NCBI GenBank assembly: GCA_021029095.1
Contig: JAJOHG010000147.1
Location: forward strand, 1-63,472
Direction of reading: 5' to 3'
Length of the DNA stretch: 63,472 nt
Source: Phellopilus nigrolimitatus
Lineage: Eukaryota; Basidiomycota; Agaricomycetes; Hymenochaetales; Hymenochaetaceae
Below are positions 43,200 through 55,041 of this stretch, one piece after another. A program made the translations under genes and the position numbers. Every line of letters begins with the position of its first letter. The first letter of the stretch is position 1. The notes under the pieces were generated by a model, which saw only the letters and a program-made list of their open reading frames with translations, did not search any database and was not told the origin of the DNA.

Positions 43200-44420
43200 T
43201 AGAACAAACAATTTCTAGTTACCTCCGAGGTGAGGATGCAAATTATTCTCCTATCCCGATCATCTCTGCCTTCAACCTCATCGCAACAAGAAAGGCTACT
43301 TGCTTCTCCCTTCAATTTTGGGCGAGTCTCAGCTCACTCTCAATGCGAGTCTCGAGGCATGGAAGGGATTCTTCGCAAGCGTGCGCCCAGTGTACAAGGA
43401 TCTCATAGTCAACATCACTGTCTGCATGGGTATTGTTTACGTCGCGCGCCTTAGCAATGCGATGATCAAATATCAACAGACGTTGTATGGGACAAGCAAA
43501 CCCCAGAGCTTTTACCGGTGCGTGGGGTTTACAAGGAAGCACCTAGGCTACTGCAGGAAGAGCAGAATCAAGGCTTTCAGAAGCCAGTAAACGAGGGAAG
43601 ACAGTCTTCCAGCGCGACGAACTGGGCGAAATGGTCTGCGTGGAACAGTACTTTGTTACGAAGTAAGCACAACTGGCATGTGTGGCTAATTGGATCTTAG
43701 ATGCGCATGGCAGTGTACAGAATTCATTATTCGCCTCCAACATGCGGATGACTTGCCTGTTGTCAATGTGGGAAACAAGACCAAGGAAATCTTTGTTCCC
43801 GCCGAGCTCTGCGAGATCGAGCTGGGCCAGCAATACGCAGGTATGCTGTCCGAGCGCGAAACTCTGGAAATGGCAAAGTACACATTGATGCCACCGCTCG
43901 CCAATGCTAAGACGATCGTTGAGTAGGGAATCAAAGTACTGGGCCTGCGCGAGGGCGTGCCGTTCATACAGGGCTTCGGGATCGAATGTTCCCTCGACAT
44001 GGCGGTCGTCCCTTCGCACCTGCACAGCTCTCTCAAAGTAATCTGCTCGTCGGGCTCTCTCATCGTCACCAATGGATACTGGGATACTCGCGACGTGCAC
44101 TTTCACCGAGCCGCACTGCTTACTCGCACCGCCATTCTCGTCCTTGCAAACGGCGGGCACGAGAACTTCGGGGATTCCTCTGTTGTGGCGAGCTGTGATG
44201 AGGAGTTCATGCGCTATCCCGCAAGTCTAGGCCTCCAGGAACACAGCAAAGAGGCGAGTTTTATAACCCTTTTATTCTTGTCTTTCACGATGACATTTCG
44301 TACACGAGGTTATCGAGCGGCTTAATGAATATTAGATCACTCCAAAAGTACATTATTGTGCTCCGCGGCAGCGTCTCCGATGACCAGTTCGACCAGGTAT
44401 GTCATGTTGCAGTGACACTC
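43200..44420 (+). pseudogene. Argonaute fragment (L1-PAZ-L2)
   Basis: The order of remnants is: LEAWKGFFASVRPVYKDLIV (linker 1), an intron, FQRDELGEMVCVEQYFVTKY and LQHADDLPVVNVGNKTKEIF (PAZ), VPAELCEIELGQQYAG, MAKYTLMPPLANAKTIVE, then after a TAG at 43924 GFGIECSLDMAVV, GYWDTRDVHFHRAA and LLTRTAILVLANGGHENFGD (L2 to start of MID). It ends near 44400 at a MID-like YIIVLRGSVSDDQFD and a GTATGT donor. The PIWI domain with its catalytic tetrad is missing. The parent binds small RNAs in quelling-type silencing; this copy cannot slice. Confidence 0.85.
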
Positions 44421-44494
44421 ACCATTGCCTATGGCACACTGTCAACTTAAATCATCCAAAAAAACCCATTTATATAGTTTTTATTTCTCATTTA

Positions 44495-44605
44495 TCTAGA
44501 TGCCTGTGTTCTTATATATACTAAAGCAAATGGCAAAGTTTGACTGAGGAAAAAAAAAAGGAATCGTAATTTGCCATGCGCAGCAATGGCCCACTACCAA
44601 AGTAA
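44495..44605 (+). repeat. R1 5' unit, second isolated copy
   Basis: ATATATACTAAAGCAAATGG, an A-run, GGAATCGTAATTTGCCATG, GCAGCAATGGCCC, ACTACCAAAG. It ends at the same point as the unit at 7.8 kb. It overlaps the 3' end of the gene starting at 48380. Confidence 0.7.
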
Positions 44606-47600
44606 TGATAACGGGAGACTATGCACGTACCGCTTAGCACCTGGAGCACTTACGGAGCTACTAACAGAGTTCTTGCGCTTATGGAAACGAGGTGGTGCAG
44701 TCGACGTTTTGACGGCGGCCTTCGAGTTTGCGTGAGCACCCGGAACACCGTCTTTCTTGGTTGCATTGAGATAAGTAGGCGCCCACGCGGCATCGTCAAT
44801 GGCCCAAGTCAGCTTGGCCCAGACATCTTCGTCAGCACCATCCATGGCCATAATCCATAGTGCGAGCCCCACGATAAACAAATGAAAGCCGCTCCGCCCA
44901 GTATGGCGCAACGTCTCCATACCCTCATGATCTGAATCATCGCGCGACATGGAGCCGTATCGATCCTCTTGCAGAGCCCCCCTCCGCCACGGTTCCTGGT
45001 TGAGATACCACCACATCCCGTATTGCGTCGCGTACCTAGAAATGTTCTTGATCCGCAACGAAGCGAGCAACTTCGTCGGTGCCTTTAGGATAAGCGTGAC
45101 CTCGGGAGGCCGTTGCTTGGCGGTCATGGAACGTGTATGGTAAATCTGAAAGGCATGTAAGCGTACACGAAAACAAATGAATGATAAGAATAAATGAAAA
45201 CTCACCTGAGCTTCCGACGCATCACTAGCGAAAGTCTCCCATTCGGTCAATAGCGACTGCCACGCATTATGTACCTGTCAGGACCGAATCTGCGATCAAA
45301 GAACAGGGACGATCGGGAGTCGCTTCGCAGTTGGTTCGACCAGCGAAGGACCGGGGAACGTGGGGAGAGCCCCGATCGGCGAAGGAAACGGAATCACAAG
45401 CTGCAGATCGGCAGGGAAGGAGATGGGCGGCGAGCCCGAGCGCTGAGTGGCCGAAGTCCGGTAGGTTCGAAGTCGGTCCAAAGGTTCAGAACCGAACCGA
45501 GTCGTTCGACGAGTTCGAGGTTCGTTCGGATCGACGGGAGGTCGCAGGATCGGTCGACACGCAGAGAGAGTGCCAGACGACCCCCGAAGGGAAGGGAGGC
45601 CGTCAAGAAACTTCAGAAGCAAGAGAGACTTCAAGAAGAAGACTTCAATAATCAGGCTAAGGTACGAAGTACATGTCCGAGTCGTATATATACGAAAGTC
45701 CGTCCTTTCCTTCCTATCACCAGGCGAGTTCAATGAGTTGTAGAAACTCGCTGTTCGACTGCGGAGTGGTGCGTTCTGCACGAGGGGTGGAGTCCGACGT
45801 GAACCGATCGGAGTGGCAAGTCGCGTAGGCGAGCCGGGCACGAGGTTCGGTGAACGCAGTCACATCTTCGATTCCCGATACTCTCGGCTGGATCTGGATT
45901 CGGCACATGCCTGCGGTGCGTACTACTCGTGTCCGGGGTATGGGCCGAAGCTGGCACTCGGTTCGTCTCTGATCGCGAGCACGGATGTCACGTGGTTCGT
46001 TCATGGTCAGTCGAGGCCTTCGGACTGGCAACCCGTAGTCTGGAGTTCGGAGCCGAGAGGATTGGTCTGGACGAAGGAGGACCAAGCCGAACGAAGAGGG
46101 TTAGGGCCGAACAGAGGAGATCCCTGCCGGACGAAGGATGACCAAGCCGAACGAGGAGGGTTCGGGCCAAACGGAAGGGATCCCTGCCGAACGAAGGAGG
46201 GCTGAGCCGAACGGAGAGGATTCGGGCCGAAGGAAGGGGATCCCTGCCGGACGGAGGGGAGTGACGAAGGGGATCCAAGCCGTACGAGTCCGGAGGAACG
46301 ACGGACGAGAGGTTCGAACCGAACCAAGAGGAATCCCGCCGAACGAAGGGGATCCAAGCCGTACGAGTCCTGAGGGACGACGGACGAGAGGTTCGAACCG
46401 AACTGAGAGGAATCCCGCCGAACGAAGGGGATCCGAGTCGTACGAGTCCTGAGGGACGAAGGACGAGCAGTTCGAACCGAACGGAGAGGCTACGAGTCCA
46501 GATGAACGGAGGACGAGTGATTCGGACCGAATGGAGAGGATTCCCGCCAGATGAAGGGGATTCAAGCCGAAACTGCTGAACGAAGAGGACTCGAGCCGAA
46601 CGAAGTCCAGAGGAATGAAGGACAAGGGGTTCAGAGGCCGTTCGAGGTGTCCGGAGGTTCGGTTCGTGTCACAGGTTCGGTTAGCCGAGGAACGAGGGTG
46701 AACGGATCGTGACAGTACCCTTTCCACCTGGATACTCCTGAACTGCTGTGATGAGACAGTTACCCACGACGCTACTGTCTCACCCGCATCCGCACCGTCG
46801 GACATGTTAATGTCAGGGTCCTGGATAGAAGAACTGCCCATGCCCGTGAAAGTAGGCGGCGGCGGCGGCAGGGTTTGTTCCACAGGCGGAGGTGGCATCT
46901 CCTGGCGAGCAGGCGGCGGCGGGGTTTGTTCAACAGGCGGCAGCGTCTCATTGCGAGCAGGCGACGGCGGCGGCGGGGTTTGTTCGACAGGTGGAGGTCG
47001 CGTCTCCTCAGGCGGCGGTGTGGTCTCTAGCTCGTCGCCATTCAGAATGTCTCTAAGAATGGCTTCATGCTCCTTCCGCCTGGCTTGTAAAGCCACATCA
47101 GCGTCTGCTGTCGACCGAGTCGCGCCGACACCGAAGTCATTGAAGCGCGAAGAAACCTCTGATCTGCGCATGCTGCGGTCTTCATCGCCTTGATTGCCTT
47201 CGCCTTGATTGCCTTGATTGCCTTCCTTTAATGCGAACTTCTCCGCAACCTCTGGAGCTGAATTCACCAATGAGGATGATGCCACTACCTTTGATTGGGA
47301 CGAGCACTTACGAAATGCAGCTTCGAGAAACCTCTTATACGACCCAATGACATTGTCATTGAACTTCGCGTCGGTCGCTGGCCATTCGTGACCCAGCTCG
47401 TGTGTCTTGCCGCGATGAGCACTAAACATGAATTAAATAACGCAGACTACTAAGACCAGACAGGCCAGTCGACATACATAAAAAGCGACAACTGCCCTCC
47501 CCTCCGCGGATTAGGCCCCCCGAAGATTGTCGTCGCATACCAGTTGGTCTGATCCTCGATGTTGTAGTGGACGCACTCGATGGACTCGGGCAAGACATTG

Positions 47601-48380
47601 ATAGCTCTGGAAGGGTTGACTTAGTGAGAGAAAAAGGACAGCGACACGGTGACTCACTTCTGCATTCGGCTGATGCGATCATCAGCCTTACGTGTTCCGG
47701 CCTTCGCCGGCTTGGGAGATCCAGAACCAGAGTCGTCGTCGCTCTTGTCGTCTCCGCTATTGTCAGGCAGGATCTCCTCAATCTCGCGCACATTGTACTG
47801 GCGTGTCAGCTCCGCCACGCGCTCCCTCGTCTCCTCCATCTCAGCAGCCAAAGATGTCTTAGCTTTGGCCGCAGCAAACGCGACATGTGCCTTTGGTTTC
47901 TCGCCTGGCGCCAATCCAGCCTTGTACTCGCGGTACGCCGCCTTCGTTTCTTCTTTGAAAGGGATGCCACGAATCTTCATGTACATTTGGTATTGCTGCA
48001 TGGTGCCGCATTTCTTCTTCTTGTTGAGGTTAAGATAGCCCCATTTTCCTGAACCGGACGTCAATTCGCGGCCATGGTTATAGAACCAATCGTGAATTCG
48101 CTGAAAACATTGTAAGTAAATAAAAAAAAATTGTCATGTACAAGTTACTTACGTCTACTAACGCGTTCTTCAGGATTATATGCACTACGTCAGCGCTGCC
48201 CCCAGCCAACGCAATCTCCTCCGCGGTCGGCGCGCGGAGGGGAAATTTCTTTAGGTAAGCTTCGTACGAAGAGCTAAGAAAGGCTTTGATGCGTTCCTCG
48301 TGTTGGGCTTCGATGAAGGCGGGAATAAGACATGCGAGGAAGACCCGCTGAGGCTTCGTAGTCCAATGTGCACGTCCCAT
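44594..48380 (-). pseudogene. Mushroom-expanded family gene 1, split by a solo LTR
   Basis: Exon 1 (48380-48153, 76 codons) encodes HWTTKPQRVFLACLIPAF and SSSYEAYLKKFP. A phase-0 intron (48101-48152) follows, and exon 2 begins RIHDWFYNHG. The W-F-x-N pattern after two helices recalls a homeodomain-like DNA-binding fold (inference). Then come a long Lys/Ala/Glu helical segment, an acidic stretch, a Pro-rich PPPPVEQT repeat region (46830-47030) and a C-terminal module with WWYLNQEPWR and an Ala/Trp-rich helix (44700-45100). Gene 2 at 51.8-54.6 kb has the same order. A 1,439-bp solo LTR lies inside an exon; without it and one target copy the frame is continuous. Function unknown. Confidence 0.7.
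45276..46714. mobile_element. Solo LTR with 5-bp target duplication
   Basis: It begins TGTCAGGACCG and ends ATCGTGACA (TG...CA, short inverted ends TGTCA/TGACA). It is flanked by GTACC at 45271-45275 and 46715-46719. It is 1,439 bp long. The interior holds degenerate tandem repeats: a 60-bp series (46080-46260, GATCCCTGCC theme) and a series of about 84 bp (46260-46460, GGGATCCAAGCCGTACGAG theme). No PBS, PPT or coding region is attached, so it is a solo LTR left by recombination. Frames inside it that continue from the host exon are accidental. Confidence 0.93.
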
Positions 48381-48703
48381 GATATGAACTCAATGCTTTA
48401 GTGGTCAGGTGAGTTCCCAACTCGACACAGGGAGTGCAATGATGAACCATGTCCAATTGAGTGTCATTTTATAAGGCCACTGAGATATAAACAATCACAA
48501 TGCCACTGGCTTATTCTTTTTCGAAATTTCAAGTGATCCAGACACCTGGATGATTTATCTAGATTGTTTTTCGTTTAAAATGAGAGCAACATATTGTCCT
48601 GGCTCTCCAGCCTCTACCCGCAAGCGAACACCCGAAGTAGCATGCCGACGGCCAACCTTACCACCTCCCCGTCTTGCCTCCGCCTACCTTCTGCGTCGAA
48701 GCA

Positions 48704-48835
48704 ACGGCGACTCGCAGTCGAAGCGACGGCGACTCGCAGTCAAAGCGGTGGCAACTGGCAGTGGAAGCGACGTCAACTGGCAGTGGAAGCGACGGCGTCT
48801 CGCGATCGAAGCGACGGCGACTCGCAGCCAACCTA
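48704..48835 (+). repeat. 21-bp minisatellite
   Basis: About six copies of a unit like GAAGCGACGGCGACTCGCAGT, with variants (AACTGGCAGTG). It reads through as a repeating basic peptide in one frame, but nothing else supports a gene. The remainder up to 49199 holds no recognised gene. Confidence 0.85.
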
Positions 48836-49199
48836 AGTCAAATGTCTTATGAAATCTTTACTTCCGAACTATGTGGTTGAATATTTTACCTTGCGTGTCA
48901 AAGCCCAAGAAGCTGCGAGTACCGGTCCAGTCGTCTCCGGATGTGCTGGGGGCACCTGTGAGTTTTTTTTCTCATGAAACAAATCATTGGAAAAACAATT
49001 GACATACCCGTATATGCTGATTTCTGAGCAGTGCGTTGGCGGCCTCTCTACCGCCGAAGCGACGGATCTCAGCCGCCGACGGTTGTCGCGGCGGAAATCG
49101 TCAAAGCCAATCGCTTTCGATGCGCATGAAAACTGCGCAGAGCTCATTTTCTTCTCGTGCCAGGAGGATCCGAGCTAACAGAGATTGAAGCCAGAGCTC

Positions 49200-49573
49200 T
49201 GTCAGCGACTGACTAGAACCAACTGTCCACGCCACGTCACACAACAATCAGAGAGGTAAGGGAGATGTATTGCAACGCACACTAGCCAGGAGTATTGACT
49301 AGGTCGAAACTGGGGTCTAAGTACAGATATCTAGTCTACTTATATACCCAAACTTAGTGCGCACAGACCAAGCAGTACACTACCTAATATGGCTACTCTA
49401 GTGGAGCGGGCGGGGCTAATGATGTCATAGGTGATGCCATCGTCAGTGATGTCACTATGATGTCATGGTCTAGCCCTATGACATAAGCTTATCTAATGTC
49501 CGCTATTATCTGTATTATCTAAGTGGCCATGATTTGTAAGGAAATAAGAAAATGAAAATGATCGTTCATGACA
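49200..49573 (-). mobile_element. 3' LTR of the Ty3/gypsy remnant
   Basis: On the minus strand a polypurine stretch (AAGGAGGGGGTAA) directly precedes TGTCATGAACG at 49573. The far end TGTCAGCGACTGAC at 49200 reads as ...TGACA on the element strand, giving a 374-bp LTR with TGTCA/TGACA ends. Target duplication cannot be checked because the 5' end of the element is lost. Confidence 0.7.
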
Positions 49574-49616
49574 TTACCCCCTCCTTAGGGCGAATGTCCT
49601 CGTTCGACATGGATCT

Positions 49617-50579
49617 TTAAGGGATGGACGTGAGGCGATGTGGTTTTTGCCGGAGGTGTCGTGGGATGTAGACAGGGATGTTGTCGTCGATGATTGTGGT
49701 AAAGCGTATGGAAGCAAAGTCAAGTGCACTAATGCCTCTTGGCGCACCGGGGTTCTCCTTGTAGAATTCGTCGATGAGTTCTTGGGAGTTTTCCAGGTCT
49801 TCGGCGGTCTGCCACGTATGCTCAGACACTGGGTAACCCTTCCAATGAACTAAGAACTTGAGTTTCCCTCGGACTTTCTTCGCATCCACAATCTTTTTGA
49901 CTTCGTACTCTTCTCCTTCGTCACTGAGAACAGGGGGTGGTGGCGGCGGCTGTTGTTGTGATGGGTATCTCGGGTCTTTGTAGGGCGATAATAGTACTTC
50001 ATTGAAGACTGGATGTATTTTCTTCCATGTCCTCGGAAGCTTAAGTTTGTATGCCGATTTCCCAATCTTCTTTTCTACCTCAAAAGGGCCATAGCGTTTG
50101 TCATCAAACTTTTTCATAGGGCGATCTGTTTTGATATTTGATGCTTCCAGTAGGACTTTGCTTCCTGGGGCATATTCGATAGATTCGCCCTTAGTTTGAT
50201 CATAAAACCGCTTCATGGTTTCTGCCGCTTTCTGTAGTGCCGATGCCGTCTCTTCCCTAATCCGCTTCATCCGATCAACAAATTGTCCAGCTGACTCATT
50301 CGTGGGCTCGCGTCTAGGGTTAGTCCCTTTGAAGGGGTGCCTCCCATAATTGACAAAGAATGGCGATGAGCCTGTGGAACTTTGTTCTTTGTCATTGTAC
50401 GCGAATTCTGCCATAGCAAGCCATTCCGCCCAGTCTGTCTGATGGTAGTTGATAAAGATCCGGAGATATTGTTCGATCTCCTGATTTATACATTCTGTTT
50501 GTCCATCAGTCTGGGGGTGATAAGCCACTGGTACCAGCTGCCTGATTGATTCAAGGTCAGTGAACGCTCTCGGTGACAT
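49617..50579 (-). pseudogene. Ty3/gypsy chromovirus integrase C-terminus and chromodomain
   Basis: The open frame of about 320 codons contains the end of the integrase core (VAYHPQTDGQTECINQEIEQ), EWLAMAEFAYNDKEQSSTG, SPFFVNYGRHP, the GPY/F module (KRYGPFEVEKKIGKSAYKL) and a C-terminal chromodomain (KILVHWKGYP-type, here FLVHWKGYPVSEHTWQ). Everything upstream (gag, protease, RT, RNase H, most of integrase) is missing beyond about 50585. The frame is intact for what remains. Chromodomains steer integration to heterochromatin in chromoviruses. Confidence 0.95.
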
Positions 50580-50585
50580 GTTGCA

Positions 50586-51055
50586 TCAATCTCAGCAAAT
50601 GCTTGAGTTTGGAGTGCCTTACCTAAGCTGCCCTATTACGGGTTGCACACATATTCAATGACTTTATATAGTAGGGACTGGGTATCTTGTTGTTTTATCT
50701 GTTTTACTACTATGTATACCTTTGTAGGCAGTTTAATAATATGAATTAGTGGACAACCTCCAAATCTGCGTGCCTGCGACAGAATGGCCTTTTCCGCATC
50801 ATTCATCAATTTGTTGTCAGCTGATAAATGATCTGTCTATTTTCTGTTGGCAAGATCAAGGGATGGAGCCGGCTTTTTTTTTTCACTGCAAAAGTCACAA
50901 CCACATGAGAAGGCTATATGATATTCAGAACTATTTACGGACAGTTTCGCAGTAGACAGCAACAAGAAGTAAGGACGGGGTATCTACATCAATATCATGA
51001 CAACACAGCACCGAATGATCGGCATCAAGAAGGCAAGACAAGAAAGTAAGTTTTA
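50586..51055. other. AT-rich segment without a recognised gene
   Basis: Only short frames are present. It lies between the truncated retroelement and a minisatellite. Confidence 0.4.
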
Positions 51056-51059
51056 GAGA

Positions 51060-51610
51060 TTAGCCTTTTTAACAAGGAATGATCGGCGACAAGAATGGCA
51101 GACACGAGACGCGGCAGCAATATGGCGAGGATAAGAAAGGGGGACGCGACGCGGCAGCGACACGGCGTTGACAAGAAAGGGCGACATGCGACGCAGCAGA
51201 CACAGCGGTAACAATATTAGTTTTTCTAGCGATAAAAAGGAATGGGAATGCACGCGACATGGGAGCGACTCGGCGGGGGACACGCGACGCGGCGGGAATA
51301 AGAAAGTGGGGGCACGCAATGCGGCCGCGACACGACAAGAACAAGCAAATGGTGGCACGCGATGCGACAGCAACACGGCGAGGACAAGAAATGGGGACAC
51401 GCGGCGGGGACAAGAAATGGGGGGCGCGCGATGCCACAGCGACACGGCGAGAACAAGAAAAGGGAAGGGAGAGCACGCGACGCGACAGCGACTCGACGCG
51501 GCGGGGACAAGAAATGGGGGGGCGTGCGACGCGACGGCGACACGGCAAGAACAAGAAAGGGGAAGGGGGAGCACGCGATGCGACAGAGACTCGACGGTGC
51601 AACATTATTA
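51060..51610. repeat. Degenerate minisatellite, period about 50-60 bp
   Basis: The repeating theme is GGCACGCGATGCGACAGCGA, then CACGGCGAGAACAAGAAA and G-runs, with variable length. It is open in several frames on both strands (Arg/Ala/Thr-rich on plus, Ser/Arg/Pro/Cys-rich on minus), which I treat as compositional. Confidence 0.85.
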
Positions 51611-51783
51611 GTGATGGAGTAAAGGCGACAAGACAGCAAGAAATAGAGATTGTAGGGCTTTTTTTTTGATAATGGCGTCACGCAATAGGATAAAAATTGA
51701 AGGATAATAGTGAAGGGACAAAAAAAAGGGGGTACGACGGACCGAGAACAGTAGACTTGATGAGAAAACGACAGATGCGCTCA

Positions 51784-54571
51784 CTAAACCTTCCTTCCTG
51801 ACCGACGCAGTACATTTTTCTCACCCGGTGCCGATTTGCTAATCCTGGATCTAGTGGCAGGCGAGGTCGTACCGGTAGCAGTTGAGCCTTCCTTGCGCGA
51901 CGGCTTCGGGCGGTGACGAGTGGGTGTAGTCGAACTGATTGCGAGAGGTGGTGGCAGTGACGCGAGTCTAGCGAAGACCCACGCCACGTCCTCAAGAGCA
52001 GAACGATACTCTGCCTTCTGCGCATCAGTCTCGGCTGCGATACGCCACCAATAGAGGGTGAGTACGATAAGAAAAATACCATTTTTCCCTGCCTTCCTAA
52101 CGTGTAGCCACTCTTCATTCGCAGGCTCGGCGAATCCCAAAGGCCAATCCATACCCTCCTGCGGGCGCCAGAAGGGCTGAAGAGAGGACCACCATGAGCG
52201 CCATTTTGGAGGGAAGGTATCGAGGTCTAGCTTGGGAGTACTGTTTGTGTTCCGCTTCGCCCTCGTCCAAGCCGGAACTTCCGTCGGTCGATCATGCGTA
52301 CCCATAAGCTGATTAGATAGCTAACAAGAAGTTTAGATACTGGATACGTTAATGAGATATGTGAGTGTCGTACCGTTGTTTCTGCTAGAGACTTCTCAAT
52401 CGCGAACCAGTTGCTTAAAATATTGTCTTCGTCCACACCGCGAAAGTTATCGAGCATGTGTTGACCTGGGACCTGAAGCCAGTCCGGTAGCTCATTGACG
52501 TTGATGGACGCGACCTCGTGCACGGCAACAGGCGTGGATGGAGGCGTCGGCGTCGGCGGAGCTACATATTGCGTATGTGCGTGCGCTGCTGTGAGTGTTG
52601 TAGAGGGGTCGATGGCGAAAGACGTGACTGGCTCATAAAGCGGCGTCGGCACTACGCTCTCGCGACGGCTATCCTGGTCGGCGGATAATAAAAAGCTTGA
52701 GCGGTCATAGCGATCGCGCTGATCATCAAAAACGACAAGGCCGTCATTGACGTCCTTGTCTGCAACATCAAGTTCGCTGCAAGTATATAGATGAGCACAC
52801 AGTATAAAATACGACGAGACAGCGACCTACTAAGTAAAACCGTTTTTCGCGTGACGAGGTAAACTCTTGCGGGGGAATAACACTTCCGCGGTCTTGTCGA
52901 CAGAGTATTTTTGAGGGATAAGCGTAGGAATGGAGTATGTGGTGTCTGAAATGTCCATTGAGCGCATAAGAGCGTTATTACGCCCGATGTTCCGCAGGCG
53001 AATGAGTTCGTAATCTGTGATCCATCCATCACGGCCACGGATCTTCACATATTTTGCGCCGCTTTCATCAACGCGCTGCGCGACGACATCAAGACCGACA
53101 TCATCTGCCGAAGTAGGACTGAAAGGAGGTTTCGCAGCGAAGGGGCCGATGTCAATGAAGTCGTCGACGCCATCGTCGGAGTCTTCAAGCAGGAGCGGAA
53201 AGTCGAAGTCGTCGTCTGATTCATCCGAGTCCGAATTAGCTTCAGCATCTTTTGATTTCGTGCGCTTCCTCTTCTTGGAAGCAGAATCGAAGACGGAAGA
53301 AGACAGCGAAGGAGGTGTCACACCGAAACCATCAACGACCGAGGACAGCGCAACAGCCACAGGGATCGACGCAGAAGCCGGCTCTGGATCTTCAGGAGCG
53401 AAGATGTCCGATAGATACTCATCCGTTGTGTAGGTCGGCTCGCAGAGAGGTTTGAGGCTCAAATTTTTGCGCTGCTCATCGTCTACAAGCAAGTGAAATA
53501 TATTAGGTTTCTTATACGAGTGGCCGTGTAAGCATATGAAAACTCACTATAGCAGTCTCGAGCGAATTGTTTAAACGGCCCATGCACCTGTTGTTTGAAG
53601 TGGGGATGGTACTCTTCGAATCGTTGCTCGGTGTCAATGGTGCACCCAGAAGAGACACTGTAGGTATGTTGAGTAAAAACTCGCAAATAGAGACAAATAC
53701 TTACGTATACACGACTGAGCGTCCGTCGCGTCCAGGTTGTGGGCCACCAACCGCGACGAAGGACACTAGTCCGGTGTGCTCGTAGATGGTCGATACTAGC
53801 TCTGCTAAGACTGGCTGCAAGTTATCGATACACCTGAAACACGTCTCAGTATCCTGTCGTTTGAATTCTGAGATGCTCCAAAAACTCACATCTGTTTCGC
53901 GCGTGCACTCGAGAGGCGAGTTTGCTCAACCTTTGGCAAGACCTCTTCGCCAGCATGAAGTAGAGCGGTATCCGCAGGCTCAGCGATGTTGGAAGCTTTG
54001 CTGCGATGCTCCTCAACAAGTGCCTGGACCTCCGGAGTTTCGTTCTGTAAAAGAATCCTGAGCTTCGCGTTCATGAACGCGATATAGTCTCTGTGTGAAA
54101 GGGCCGTATTCTTCCTCTTCTCGTCCTCCCATGCCTCTAAGATCGGACCGCGCAGCTTGTCACGCCAGTACAGCTCAGAGTACGCCTGGACAGGCTGAAG
54201 TTTTTGCTTTTTGCGCGATGGACCCTTGCCGATGACCAAAGCTTCCAAGGCTTTTCGAATGGTGCGCCCTCCTTGAAGACGCTTGTCGCCTCGGGCACCG
54301 CTGTGATTGTTGAACCAGGCTTTGATACGCTGGCAAAAAGTGAGTTCGTATTTCCTTCACTTTCATGCTCACAAAAGCTCACCTTTTTTATGAACGCGAT
54401 CTGCATCTCTCTGTTGACAGACGGCGGGGTCGGGATCTCTCGGAACCAGACAATGAAAAAGTCGATGAAAAAGACCTTCAACGATTTGTCGTCCTGTGCT
54501 TTCTCATAGGCAGCGATGTTGTCAGTCAAGAGTTTGAGAGAGCGACCTTCTGCCCATTTGCGTCCGGGCAT
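51784..54571 (-). CDS. Mushroom-expanded family gene 2
   Basis: The start at 54571 gives exon 1 (54571-54383, 63 codons: KWAEGRSLKLLTDNIAAYE, FIDFFIVWFREIP). A phase-0 intron (54330-54382) follows, and exon 2 begins RIKAWFNNHSGARGDK, again a homeodomain-like third helix by inference. Next are a helical region (VQAYSELYWRDKLRGPILEA, then ALVEEHRSKASN), an acidic and nuclear-localisation-like KKRKRTKSK segment near 53250, and a tripartite C-terminal module with ELPDWLQVPGQHMLDNFRG, KWRSWWSSLQPFWR and ALEDVAWVFARLASL, ending in basic residues. About nine short introns; no premature stop noticed. It is a paralogue of the split gene at 44.6-48.4 kb. Likely nuclear; function unknown. Confidence 0.65.
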
Positions 54572-55041
54572 TGTGAATGAGAAGACGCAAAGCTGCGATA
54601 TGGGGTGATACGTGATATGGGGTGATACGCGAATGTTTACCACTAATCAAACAGACCAGCGTTCGCTGTGGTCAACTATATCAAGTCCTGTATTATTTTC
54701 AAGAAGTCGTGAGGATCAAATCTCCGTGGTGTCCTGTTGACGTGAATCTTGCTTTCCTTTTTTCTGATAGGTATGATCAAATTGGTCAATCTTTTTTTAT
54801 TCTCCCGCAACTCAAGCGATTTGCATCAACAGTCTTTCTCCAATGTACGTTTCAGATCGCATAGGGAACAACGGCAATGCCATATCCACCGTGATCGCAA
54901 TACACGTGTTTTAATCTCCATTCGTAAAGGAAATGTTGAATTTAAGTTCGCTGCGACACCTCGTGACCAGGACAGCGAAGTCGTAGGGGAGCCACCTACT
55001 GACTTGTCTTCCAACAATCATCATTACGCTGCGTATTCAGC

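Noticed and set aside
46101..46740. C-terminal 200 codons of a minus-strand frame that enters the solo LTR
   Set aside because: The reading crosses the LTR boundary at 46714 and then translates LTR tandem repeats; the true exon continues on the other side of the insertion.
51053..51681. Open frames of 130-180 codons on both strands
   Set aside because: The sequence is a degenerate minisatellite whose period leaves frames open; identical peptide themes appear in several frames at once.
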